This document shows, one piece after another, positions 53,601-64,000 of a stretch of DNA of 64,000 bases. The first letter of the stretch is position 1, and every line of letters begins with the position of its first letter. This DNA is from Proteles cristata cristata (taxonomy: Eukaryota > Chordata > Mammalia > Carnivora > Hyaenidae). Position numbers and translations under genes: made by a program. The stretch spans positions 620,001 through 684,000 of the forward strand of contig JAESUZ010003490.1 of NCBI GenBank assembly GCA_017311185.1, given 5' to 3'. The notes under the pieces are model-generated. The model saw only the letters and a program-made list of their open reading frames with translations, did no database searches and was not told the origin of the DNA.

Positions 53601-54689
53601 CTTTCACCCACATATTGCAAAATCTGAGACATAAAATGCCGCTCCTACTCCTTAGGCGATGCATCTCACCTTTACCATAACTTGGATTAACCTCACCTCC
53701 TCTGAGAAGCACTCCCTGCCACTCATTAACCATGTGGTTTTAAGTAAATAATTTAACATGAGTTTATTCATCCATAAAAGGAGGTAACAATATATGGCTC
53801 AGAAGTTGTTGTAAAAATCAAATGGCTTAACCTAATAGGCCTAGAAAGGTTTGGCAGGAAGCAAGCACTCACTAGATTGTGGTTCATTTTTCTGCTCTGG
53901 CCACTTGACCCCTTATGCACTATCCTAATCATGAGGAGTGCAAGTGACAAAAAGAATCATGTTAACTCAAGGCTCACAGACTTTGGATATCAGCACATTA
54001 ATCCCAATCTCTCATGTGAGCCAGCAAATTGCAATCTTTTCTTTCTGTCCAAAGCTTTCATCAGCATTGGACTGGACTTTAACCCTGCCACCACTAAGAA
54101 GGAATAAAATGTCCTAAAGGAAGATGTCTGAAGAGAAGGGAAAAACAAAGAACTTTGGTAGGTGAGTCTTAGAGCCAAAACTTACACTTCCTCAGAACAA
54201 AGGAATGTACGTTTTCCCCTTACACATTTAATGTATAGTTTCCAAGAGGTCAGCTAAAATTAACAGACTTCAACCAATCCAATATGAGGCAACCGCTCCA
54301 ACATATTTCCCTTTCATACCTGATGAGGCAGTGTGTCCAAGGAACATCTAGGTGATGCAAAAGAAGTAGAAACCCAGCCAACCCTGACTGCTACATCACT
54401 AGTCTCCTCCAAGCTTGGGTTGAAAAAACTACAAAATAATACTCTAACTTTTCCCCCTACTCTTTCTCTAAATAAGAAAATAGAATTCTGATGTGAAAAA
54501 AATACCATTAGAATTCTTCTTTCTTTTAGTACTCAAAACAGTGGCTATCCTTTTCATGTTTTCCTCCTCCTCCCATGAAAGTCCTTTTTCCTTTACCTTA
54601 AACAAACAAAAACAAACTTTATAAATTGAGATTGAGTTCAGTCTTATTTTTACTTCATTTGGAAAGGTTCTGTAGGCACGATTTTATAT

Positions 54690-54860
54690 CTATTTGTTGG
54701 CACTGGGATTCTCCTTAGGGTTAGCAAGATTAGTCTCATAATCTCTATTTTGCAGATGTGGTAGGAAGTTTAGAAAATTGTGTAGTATCCCCAGATAGCT
54801 TAGCTAGTAGGTTGTGGAGCCAGAGCTAGAACCTACAGCTTCTGACTTCATTTGTTTTTC
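54690..54860 (-). repeat. MIR-like, antisense
   Basis: 'tctctattttgcagatgtgg', 'agcttagctagtaggttg' and 'gagccagagctagaacc'. Confidence 0.55.
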
Positions 54861-54911
54861 AAAATCAGAGCACCTCAGAGTGTTTTTGGGTTTGCTTTTG
54901 TTGCTATTCTT

Positions 54912-54913
<2 letters not shown>

Positions 54914-54951
<38 letters not shown>
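54914..54951. repeat. (TG)n microsatellite
   Basis: About 18 uninterrupted TG units, a likely polymorphic marker. Confidence 0.97.
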
Positions 54952-54954
<3 letters not shown>

Positions 54955-56059
54955 CTTATATACACTTAATGTAGAGTTTAGAAACATAAAAATAGAAACA
55001 ATGAAGCTGTTGGTACCTAGAAATATATCTTCCAGCTGGCAAATAGATGACATTACCCCAAACAGAAAGCAAAGTCATTGTAATTAGCAAACCAATAGTA
55101 GAATTGCATGAGAGTCCTCAGAGAAGATCTCCAGGAATAAGTGAGAATTCACCCATCTGTGAAATCCAGAGCCCAGGTTTTGCCAACCATTGTCACAACT
55201 CAGGGGTGGAGGCGTGGGGAGGAGTGAGGGAGAGAGTCCCACTGAATGGTCTGTACTTCTACAAGTTCCTTCATTGAATGTGACTCTAACAAGCTTTTAT
55301 TACCCCTACTGCCTCGATTGCAGGAATGAGTTTGATCTTCTTGTTGATCAAACTTGTTGTCCTTGAAACATGACACGGCCTATGACAGCTTACCCACAAT
55401 CTGCTCATGAGAGGGCTTCCTGTGGATGTAGTATTTGGAAACAGAGTTCCAGACACATGGATCCCCCTGCAGGAATGATTCTCTGAAAGTCTGCCGGAGG
55501 AAACCATAGGAGGGAGATTCAAGTCAAAAACTTAACTTATGAAACAATGGTTTGGCCTAATGGGCAACATCAGCTTATAACAGTAGCTAGGCCATGACAG
55601 TCAGTGGCTGTCAGGAGAATGAAAACATGGTTGATGCATAAGCAGGTGAAATCAAGAAATTTAAGCAAATTCTGAAAACTGGATCTTTCCTTTTTTGTGG
55701 GTGGAGTTAAAACCAAGCTGCCAGAGTTCTTTGAAGACCTAAAGGAAGGCTGGACAATTTTTTACCAAGCTATTTACCCTTCATGTAATGCCATTTTCTT
55801 CCTATCCCTGACTTTGATCCCTAAATTTCCTGCAAGGCTCAGCTTTAATATTTTCTCTAGCATAGGATTATTCACAGCCACGCAGACAACAGGGATCTTG
55901 TTCAGTTTATCATATATTCAGAGGTCTGAATTATCATTTCATTTGTCATATACAAAGTCTTTTCTCCAAACAGAATATAAGCTTATGACAGCAGAGGTGA
56001 GAATGTGATGCTTTTGAAAGTCCCACATGCCTTAGTCCAATGATCGTTATCATTATAGC

Positions 56060-56255
56060 AAACACACATCCAGCACTTAAACTGTGTCCCATGCTTTCTT
56101 GTAAGCACTTTTTCACACATCTTATTTAGTCCTGACAACAACCTACACAGTATTTCCTATTAATATCTTATTTTATGTGTGAGGAAACTGAGTCCTAGAG
56201 AGTTTAAATGATATTTCCATGGTCACCTTGGTTAAACCACGAAGATGCTGACCTC
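56060..56255 (-). repeat. MIR, antisense
   Basis: 'ttagtcctgacaacaacc', 'gtgtgaggaaactgagtcct' and 'gatatttccatggtcacc'. Confidence 0.75.
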
Positions 56256-56714
56256 TGAAATCTCCCCAGAACAATTTTCATAAGCACATTTGCTTCGCTC
56301 TGCTGCCAAAGAAGTAGATGTTATGTGGAATCTGAATACAGCACCTGGCTGGAAAGGGTTGGTTTTCTGATGATTCACACTTTTAAATAAAAATAATAAA
56401 ACCCTTGGCTGGACAACTTCACTTCCCCAGTCCAGCTGGGATGTGGTCACTGTGGTTCCAAAACACACTTGGGTGATATTCCAGCTTGAATAGCATAATT
56501 TGCACATTTGGTTGTCAAAGTTCTGCACGGTGGTCTTGTGATCACACTCCTTGTCTAGTGGCTGCCAAAAGTTCGCTAATGCTTTGGCTCCCTGTCCTGC
56601 TCTTTGCTGGAAGTGGCATGGAGAATGCCTTCTTTAGTTGCAAACGTAAGCTAAAAAGGGACAAGCTGGGTAAGTGACCTAAACCTAATTCCTGATCCAA
56701 CCATTATTTGCAGG

Positions 56715-56930
56715 GCACTAGTACGCATCAAGCATTTTCCTGTATCTAATTACATTAGATCTTCCCAGTAGCCCTGTGAGGTGTGTCACTATGGGTATTT
56801 CATAGATGTGTAAGTGGATTCAGATGTGCAAAGTGACTTGTCAAAGATCATTATTCAGCTAGTAAAATGGAAGAAATCCATTTTCTGTGGATCTCCAGTT
56901 TCTGTGCTCTTGCTGCTGCATCAAGGTACT
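56715..56930 (-). repeat. MIR, antisense
   Basis: 'cttcccagtagccctgtgag', 'catagatgtgtaagtgg' and 'ttattcagctagtaaaatgg'. Confidence 0.7.
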
Positions 56931-56984
56931 TCTACTCACTTTGAGGTGGATAAGGTGAAGAATAGAGGGGCAGTATAATAAAGA

Positions 56985-57215
56985 TGATGATAGTAATAAA
57001 CATCACTACTAACATTTATTGAGTTCTCACTATGGGGTAGGCACCATGGGAATGCCTTACAAGCCCCATTTAATTTCATACTCACAATAACATATGAAGT
57101 AAACACTGGTATTTTCCCCGTTACAAAGAAGGAAGGTGGTGCTGAGAGGTGTTAAATAATTGGTCTACACTAACAAATGATAGCACCAAGATTTGAGCCT
57201 AGGCATCTGTCGCTA
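56985..57215 (-). repeat. MIR, antisense
   Basis: 'acatttattgagttctcact', 'actcacaataacatatgaag' and 'gcaccaagatttgagcctag'; a third MIR in the same orientation within 1.2 kb. Confidence 0.75.
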
Positions 57216-58570
57216 TAGCTTGTTATAACAGCTATATATAATACAACATGGGAGTTGTGGATTGGATTCTTCCCCTACCCTGGATCTTCATGACAAAGTA
57301 TGAAATGAACACTTAAAAAAAAATAAGTCAGACTGACAAGACTGACAGTGGAATCCATTCAACCAAAGTTACAATTCTCAACTCTTACTTCCATGCTTAA
57401 AGGCTGACTTAGGAAAATTGCAGACAGACTGTGAGGCAGATGATGAAATTATTGAGATGCAGCCTTGTCTGGCCTGGAGTTTCAGATGCCCAAGCCAGTT
57501 ATCTGTGTCATTAAATCTTTCTCACCTCCATACTACTAGGAGTAAACTGGAAAGATGTGGATATCTTGCCTTTGGATTCCTTTGGGAATCCACACTTCTG
57601 CCATTGAGATATGAGGAAGACCTTTAGTTAGTAAGAATTCTCAGACACTTCTTCTGGAAGAGAGTCTAGTCATGTGCCCTCTGTAAGCATGGGGGTTATC
57701 ACCCTTTTGCATGAGAAGAATTAGGCAGCTGCTCCCAGAGTGATTGAGAGTGGAGTCATGCTTGGCAAGGGAGAAAGGGAAAAAGAAGAGAAATGGCAGA
57801 TTGAGGATTAGTTTTATATCCAGTTATTAACACACCAAACTAAAAGGAGCAGGGCTATTTTGTACGTGTGAATTACTTGTTACACTATTTTCCTTTCCCC
57901 CTCATTAAAAATAAAAGACATAATTTAAACAGTATTATAACAACATAAGGATATTCACATTCTGCTTTAGTTTTTTATAATCCTTGTGAGTCTTTCCTCA
58001 TGTATCATCCATTTCTATGTGACTATAATTGTAGAAGAGAGGGTTTTTCCATGTTGCTCCATATCGCTCGAAAACATCTCTTATCAAAAGCTAATTCAAT
58101 GTGTGGGTGACACAAACTTATTTTTACTGTCTCTTCTTTTCATTGATATCCTGATATTTTTATCTCCATTCTAGATTGTGAGCTTATTCATGACTATTCC
58201 AGAGGTGAAGTCCTAAAATTCGAGGGAAATGTAAAGTTGTCTATTTTGCCACGTAGTAATGCTTCCCATTAAAAATAAAACAGCTGTAACAAGATAGGAG
58301 AAGTGAGAGGGTGGGGAAAAAAGGTCAAAACTGTTCATTAAAGTAAGTTTTTATTCTAGTTATTTTCAAGTTAGGAAAATGGAAGGTGAAGAAATGCACT
58401 AGTAAGCTGACAAACAGCCCTGCAGTGTGGAGCTTGGCGGTGGCTGGGCAGCTGCGCCCAGGAGTGGATGCCTCTGGTGGTGCCAGCAGCCATGCCAAGG
58501 CTGGTGAGGCTGGGGGGAAAGAAATGCCTTGCATACTTTGGATCTGTTTAGTCATTGACTCAGGAAATAG

Positions 58571-58636
58571 GCCTGTGTCACTCAGCTGGTAGCATCATTA
58601 CTTTGCCTGGGAGGCCAAGGGTTCAAGTCCCACACC
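58571..58636 (+). ncRNA. tRNA-like sequence (tRNA-derived SINE or tRNA pseudogene)
   Basis: Contains a perfect RNA polymerase III B box, GGTTCAAGTCC, and an A-box-like TCACTCAGCTGG (10 of 12 consensus positions) that starts 42 bp upstream, the spacing found in tRNA genes. The 'catcattactttg' and 'gggttcaagtccc' order resembles tRNA-Lys. The anticodon and D stems do not fold well and the acceptor stem is poor, so a working tRNA is unlikely. No CanSINE body follows. Confidence 0.4.
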
Positions 58637-60039
58637 AGAAACTTGGCAGCTTCCCAAAGCCAATGCTTGTGTTGTCATGGGGGGAGGATGGTGGCATGCA
58701 CTGGAAAAAAGCTCATTGTCCTTGGTTCTTCCAGGGAAATGGGGATCTGGGGAGCGAGAGTGAAGACACATCACTCAGTTGAGTTTGACCCGCAAGCTTT
58801 GAAGAACTGCAGTAAGAAATCGGTAGAACCATTGCCAGTTGCAGGCCCTTCTAGGAAGAGAGGACAGACTGAGCTCTCTGCCATGGTGCACCACCTCTTT
58901 AACTCCATCCTCAGCTCAGTCTTTGTTTCAGCTACAAGAAATGTAGAGACCAAGAACAGCAAAAAATAGTGACAGGTCTTTATTGTCAGAGTAAGGAAGC
59001 TACAGCCCTTGGTTAGGGAGGAAACCAAACCTGGAATGTATATCCACACTCATGTGGAAAATGTCTTGATGAATTTTCTTTAAAAACTTCCATGCAGCAT
59101 TGCTGGACAGTTTAATGTGACCTATGAAAGCATTTTGTCATTTAAAATATTTCAGTTAGCTTGAAAGTTGAGAAAATATCACATTTAAAAGTACTTGGAA
59201 TTATGTGGATTAAATATACCTGATCATTTTGCCTTTGAGTACATATTGGATATCAGAGGAATAAACAAACAAAAATGGTGGCCGAGAGGGGCCTGCCATT
59301 TCAATGAAGGCGGAGGTGGTGACGGATCTTTAAAAATAAAATCAGTTTACCCCAATAAAAGATAAACCACATAAGCATGAAATAAAATTTCTTTTTCTGT
59401 CTGAAGAATTTCTATGGCTGCTTGCATGGCCTGAAAAAGAAGTTTGTGTCTGTCACCTGGGCATGGAGCGATACTTTACAAGTTGCCACAGAGCTGGTTC
59501 CGGTTGGTCTACTTTGTGCTCAGCCCTGATGCCGAGCCCTTTGCCCCAGGAGCATGGGAGGCTGAATGGGGTTGGGGATAGTGCTCTTCAGGTGAAGCTG
59601 TGTAGGATGGAGAGGCCTCAGTAACAGGAGTTGCCTCTCAGCCTGATGTAAAATCCCCCTCCCCTCCTTTCCCCTTTAAATAAGAGACTTTGCCTGTGAC
59701 CAGCTGTAAAGGAGGTACCTACTTGTATAGGAACTTCTTGGGGAGGCCCAGATCCGGTGTTTCTGGTTCCACGACATCTGTTGCTGTGTTCCCATGGGTT
59801 TCATTTCTCTTCAGTGATGAGAAGCTCTCTTCTTCTCCTGTAAAGCCAGAAGGCTCCTACCCGTTGAACCTAAACAAGCACCAAGAGAGGTTGTGGTAGT
59901 CCTAGGGAAGAGATAACCCTCCAAAGCTGGAAGAAACTTAAGCAGTTTTGGATCTTCCCTAGCATTCTCTGGGACCTGTCTATTGTTTTTTGTGTTTTCC
60001 ACATGAAATTATTAGCATCTTTTTTTTTTTTGTGAGGGC

Positions 60040-60340
60040 AAGTTTTTTTAAAAAACAACTTTGTTGAGGTATTTTTTATTACCATGCAATTTGCCCACTT
60101 AAAGTATACAGTTCAAGTGTTTTTAGTGTATTCCCAGGGTTGGGCAACCCTTGCCACAATCAATTGTAGAACATTTTCAGTACCCCCAAAAGAAACCCCA
60201 CATCCTTTAAGCCAACATTACCCAATCCCCTATCCTCCCAGCTCTAGGAAACCACGAATCTACTTTTTGCCTTATGGATTTGCCTATTCTGAACGTGTCA
60301 TAAAAATGGAATCAAGAATCTATTTAAGCATCCTACTGTT
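60040..60340 (-). mobile_element. Old L1 3' region (block B, right)
   Basis: Duplicate of the element at 2637-2935, with scattered differences. Confidence 0.6.
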
Positions 60341-61766
60341 CTTCTACAAAGCTGGCAAAGAACCTTGTACCTAGTAGGGCTTTGAGTTAGGTTAAATTAT
60401 TACTTGTATTAGTTAAATTATCTGGTTTAGGATCTGTTTAGCCTATGAAGAGGGAAACTGGATAGTCCTAGATGAAAAGCCTCCAATGTCATTACCCAGA
60501 GTGTGCTAATGGTCTGGACACTATCAGAATGGAGGGACAGCCTATGATTCATAGCTTCCCTTAGGTCAGATTCCACAGACATGGTCTCCTGTACTCCCAG
60601 TCTGTTCAGCGATATAACACGGACGCCATAAACTCAACAATTCAGAAATCGATTCCTTAGAAGACTGGAGTTCTCTCATGAGTTGGCACACCACACTGCG
60701 TGTTAACAGGCAATAACACTAAAATGCACTAAAGACCGTGTAATTTATTCCCAACATGCTGTTATTCTTTCCAAAACATTAGCTTTGGAGCAGAACGTTT
60801 GCTAAATGTTGTCTTTATTTCCAAAGCTTGGGGTAAAGATCATATGCAACCAATGGCTGAGAGATAATTGGCCACTTTACAGTTTCAACCTCAAATGAAC
60901 TCCCCTGTCTGAGTGAATTTCCTGGTAAAAGATCCCATTTTAATAGAATGTGAAAGCTGCAAGAAGGATGGAGCTTACAGATCGCAGTATGGTCTGTTAG
61001 ATAAATGACCAGGGGTAATATATCTTAAAACCACATTTTGTAGACAGTTAACAGAAAGCCCAGAAAAAAATACCTACTGGTTCAGCATTCATGCCTAAAT
61101 GAAAATAACATGTGTGCCTTCAGTCCAAGATGTGCCAGGGCTTGGAGGGAAATTGGCAAGGATTAAGACCAAGAATCTTTTGGGAGCTGTTAGGCATTGT
61201 CCTCCTGGGCCTGACCTCACAACTTTCTCTTAGAGGAGAAAGCAAAAGGTGGCTGCCTTAAAGCTTTGGTCTCAGAGTTGCCACAGAGAGCCCCCAAAAC
61301 ACCTTGTGGCTGGCTTCTTTTCAATGAGCTGGCATTGAGTCACAAGGAAAATTATAATTTTGTTTAGTAGCTGAAGAAATGAATGACTTATACCATTTAA
61401 TCTAAAAGTGGTCTCTGGCACCGGCATTGGGTCTAGGTGTTGAGAAGTGCTTATGAACATGAGGTGCTCTTGCTCTGTATTTAAAGTGAGACCCTTTGTA
61501 TCTTTGGATTATCCTCTTTCCTGAGGTCTGCCTCATAGTGACCTGGTGACTGTGAGTTGTGTTTGGCAGAGTGGGAAGGTGGTGTTACTGTGTCAAGTTG
61601 AGTTTCATAGGCCTGAGCCCCTTCGTTTAAGATTCAGATTCCCCATAATGGAAGGGAACAAAAAGTTTCTAACTGTATTTTATTTGGACAGAGAGGTGGT
61701 TTAAATCTCCTACCACCAATGGCATCTGTTTGTAGGAGCTTATCCTAAAGATTCAGTTAGTTATTT

Positions 61767-62267
61767 TTTTTTATGTATACATATTTTATTTTATTTATTT
61801 ATTTATTTTTACAAATAGTTTATTGTCAAATTAGTTTCCACATAACACCCAGTGCTCATCCCCACCAGTGTCCTCCTCCATGCCCATCCCTCCTCCCCCC
61901 CACATCCATCAGTCCTCAGTTTTTGTCAGCATTCAAGAGTCTCTCATGGTTTGCCTCTCTCCCTTTCCCCACCATTTCTGCCCTTCTTCTCCCCCTTGGT
62001 CCTCTGTTAAGTTCCTCCTAATCCTCCTATACGTGCACACATATGATATTTGTCCTTCTCTGCCTGACTTATTTCGCTCAGCATCACACCCTCAAGGTCC
62101 ATCCATGTTGCTACACATGGCCAGATTTCATTGTTTCTCATTGCCATGTAGTATTCCATGGTATAGATAAACCACATCTTCTTGATCCATTCATCTGTTC
62201 ATAGCAGCACTCTCCACAATAGCTAAAACCTGGAAAGAGCCTAAGTGTCCATCAACAGATGAATGGA
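61767..62267 (-). mobile_element. 5'-inverted L1 insertion, private to the right duplicon
   Basis: 61767 to about 62193 is antisense L1 3' end (T-rich start, 'gtttattgtcaaattagttt', 'gtagtattccatggtataga'). About 62193-62267 is sense L1 (catagcagcactctccac, then 'ctaagtgtccatcaacag'). This is the usual twin-priming 5' inversion. TCAGTTAGTTATTT flanks it at 61753-61766 and 62268-62281; the site near 4337-4350 in the left copy is empty. Confidence 0.9.
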
Positions 62268-63465
62268 TCAGTTAGTTATTTAAAAAAATACACAGGACCA
62301 GGAACTATCCTAGGAGACACGGGAGAACTAACCATGCTTCCCCCACCTTAAATACATCAGTTATCATAATTTATTGGTAATTGGTTGTGGGGAAGAGGGA
62401 GGAGTATATAAATGTGGTGAGTACCATGGCAGTGGGATATAGTAGAGCGCAGCATAGGGTGGATCAGAAGGACTTCTTGGGGAAAGTGACTTCTTATATT
62501 GGTCTTAAAGTAGGAATAGGAATTGATCAGGCATGTAGAAATTGGCAGTTGAGTAGAAGAGCATGTTTTTGAGGCAGAGATCACAGCACATGTACAAGTA
62601 CAGGAACAGAGATAGCATGATGTGGTTCAGCATGTCTTGGATGAGTGGGCATGTATTTTTGGAAGATAGGGCTGGACAAGACCTCAAAGGCCAGATCAAC
62701 ATAAGCCTTGTATGTGAAATGTGACATACCCGTTTCCTAGTTTTTGTAGCTTTTAGTATGCTAACTCTGCCCTGAGTTCTGTCCTAGCATAATTACATGC
62801 ATTTCCTCTCTTTTGCTCCAAACAGACAGAACTGTAATCAAATTCTGGCCCTGCCATGTACTATGTAGGTAACCTCAGACAAATTTACCACATGGAGCCT
62901 TTCTTTTCTGTTCTGTAAAGTGGGACTAAACTAAAAACAACACGAGAGGATTATCAGGATCAAACAAACACAATGCTTGGCATTAAAAACTTCTCATGAA
63001 ATATTTGTGGAATCAAACTGGTACAGGAATAAAAAGGAAATTCTACTGCATGGAAAACAGCCTTTAGCTTTCCAAACACCAGTGGCTGCCAAAGTAGTCT
63101 AGGACACCTGGAAAGAGATAGCACAGAGATATGAACCCTGAAGAAGAGTGATAGGAAGCCAGGGACCCAGAATCAGGAGATGTTAAGCCAACAAAGCAGA
63201 TCTAAGTGGAAGGGATGCAACTCGTGCCAGAATGATGAGGGCACCATGAGGTCTGAGTGCAGTCAGGAGGGAGGAGGCGGCAGATGCTTGCTCACAGAGC
63301 ACTTCAGGGAATGGATGCACAGCAGCCCCTGGTTTCCGCTTTCCTGATGTCATCCTGGTGTCCTACCAGGCTCTGGAAAGAAATCAAAAAGGGAAAGAAA
63401 AGAGAAGAAAATGGAAAAATGATAACAGCTGCATTTTTGTATAATAACAATAACACCCTTTTGTG

Positions 63466-64000
63466 ATAAAAACAGTCACAAACTAGGGATAGAAGGGAAC
63501 TTCCTCAGCCTGATAGAGAGCATCCTTGGACAACCCACAGCAAGCACCATTCTTAATGGTGAAAGGCTAACAGCTTTTCTTCTAAGATCAGCTGCAAGAC
63601 AAGGCTGTCTGCTCTGGCCACTTGTATTGAGAGATTGTATTGGAGGTTCTGGATCAGGCAAATAGGTAAGAAAAAGGATAAACAGACATTAAGACTGGAA
63701 AGGAAGATGTAAAACTCTCTTTCTTTTTCAGGTGATATGATCTTGTTTCTAGAAAATCAATCTTGAAAAAGAAGAAAAAAGTTGGAAGATTCATAAGTTT
63801 CTGATTTCAAAACTTACTACAAGTTGAGATTAGTCAAGACAGTGTGGTACTGGCATGTGAATAAACATGTAGATCAGTGGATTAGGATAGAGACTCAGAA
63901 ATAAAACTTCTCACTTATATCTACTGATTTTCCACAGAGGGTGCCAAAATATTCACTGGGGGAAGTATAAACTTTTCAGCAAATGATGCCGGGACAATTG
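63466..64000 (+). mobile_element. Old sense L1 ORF2, right duplicon copy (cut by window end)
   Basis: Nearly identical to 5755-6285. One 6-bp insertion of TTCTTT-like sequence near 63721 distinguishes it. Confidence 0.8.

Larger units (their letters stand above)
48546..59102. other. 10.6-kb block present only in the right duplicon
   Basis: Sits between blocks A and B of the right copy. It contains old L2 and MIR copies, one SINE, a (TG)n run and a tRNA-like sequence, listed separately; I see no exon. The mix of ancient repeats looks like ordinary ancestral DNA, so deletion from the left copy is more likely than insertion here. Confidence 0.7.
59103..64000 (+). repeat. Segmental duplication block B, right copy (runs off the window)
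   Basis: Matches 1693-6285 in the same orientation and is still matching at the last base. It contains a private inverted L1 insertion (61767-62267) not present at the equivalent left site near 4350. Confidence 0.92.

Noticed and set aside
1..64000. CRISPR array, bacterial operon or phage region
   Set aside because: No regular spaced repeats or dense coding; introns, SINEs, L1s and MIRs show mammalian nuclear DNA.

Overview
The window is mammalian nuclear DNA from a carnivore, almost certainly a cat-family (feliform) genome. The main evidence is about 20 tRNA-Lys-derived SINEs of the feliform CanSINE type: a head reading like GGGGCGCCTGGGTGGC, then 'tcatgatctcgcggttcg', a TC-rich tract and an AAATAAA tail. 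These sit on a background of carnivore L1, old L2 and MIR copies, one MaLR LTR and one Tigger-like DNA element. Nothing looks bacterial, plasmid or phage-derived.

One protein-coding gene can be supported: a six-exon plus-strand gene from 17,486 (ATG) to 34,488 (TAA). Its exons join in frame with GT-AG introns into a 212-residue START-domain protein of the phosphatidylcholine transfer protein family (PCTP/STARD2). Compared with human PCTP as I remember it, the exon boundaries fall at the same residues, there are no indels before the C-terminus, and about 64% of residues match. That is too divergent for a mammalian PCTP orthologue, so I read it as an intact, intron-bearing PCTP paralogue. Most lipid-pocket residues are kept (Tyr72, Arg78, Asp82, Trp101, Tyr155), but choline-cage Tyr114 is Phe.

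The gene is enclosed by a direct segmental duplication. Block A (1-1650) recurs at 46,892-48,545, and block B (about 1,693-6,285) recurs at 59,103-64,000, where the window stops while the match is still running. The right copy has an extra ~10.6 kb (48,545-59,103) between A and B. That stretch holds ancient MIR/L2 repeats, so it is probably ancestral and was lost from the left copy. Most of the duplication is moderately diverged, but two tracts (535 bp identical; about 760 bp with 3 substitutions and one 6-bp indel) have sharp edges that suggest gene conversion. SINE and L1 insertions private to one copy, with target-site duplications, postdate the duplication. If the array continues, a second PCTP-like gene may lie beyond the right edge.

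Layout: 1-6.3 kb, left duplicon; 5.75-7.65 kb, old sense L1; 7.9-9.6 kb, mostly unique; 9.7-12.4 kb, nested L1s; 12.5-16.2 kb, L1 and SINE mosaic; 17.0-35.65 kb, the PCTP-like gene; 35.7-38.4 kb, SINE, L2 and unique DNA; 38.4-38.75 kb, a decayed GC-rich minisatellite followed by about 1.7 kb I cannot classify; 40.5-46.3 kb, L1, L2, MLT1-type LTR and unique DNA; 46.9-64 kb, right duplicon. Apart from the PCTP-like exons, open reading frames over 100 codons are L1 remnants, antisense shadows or chance.
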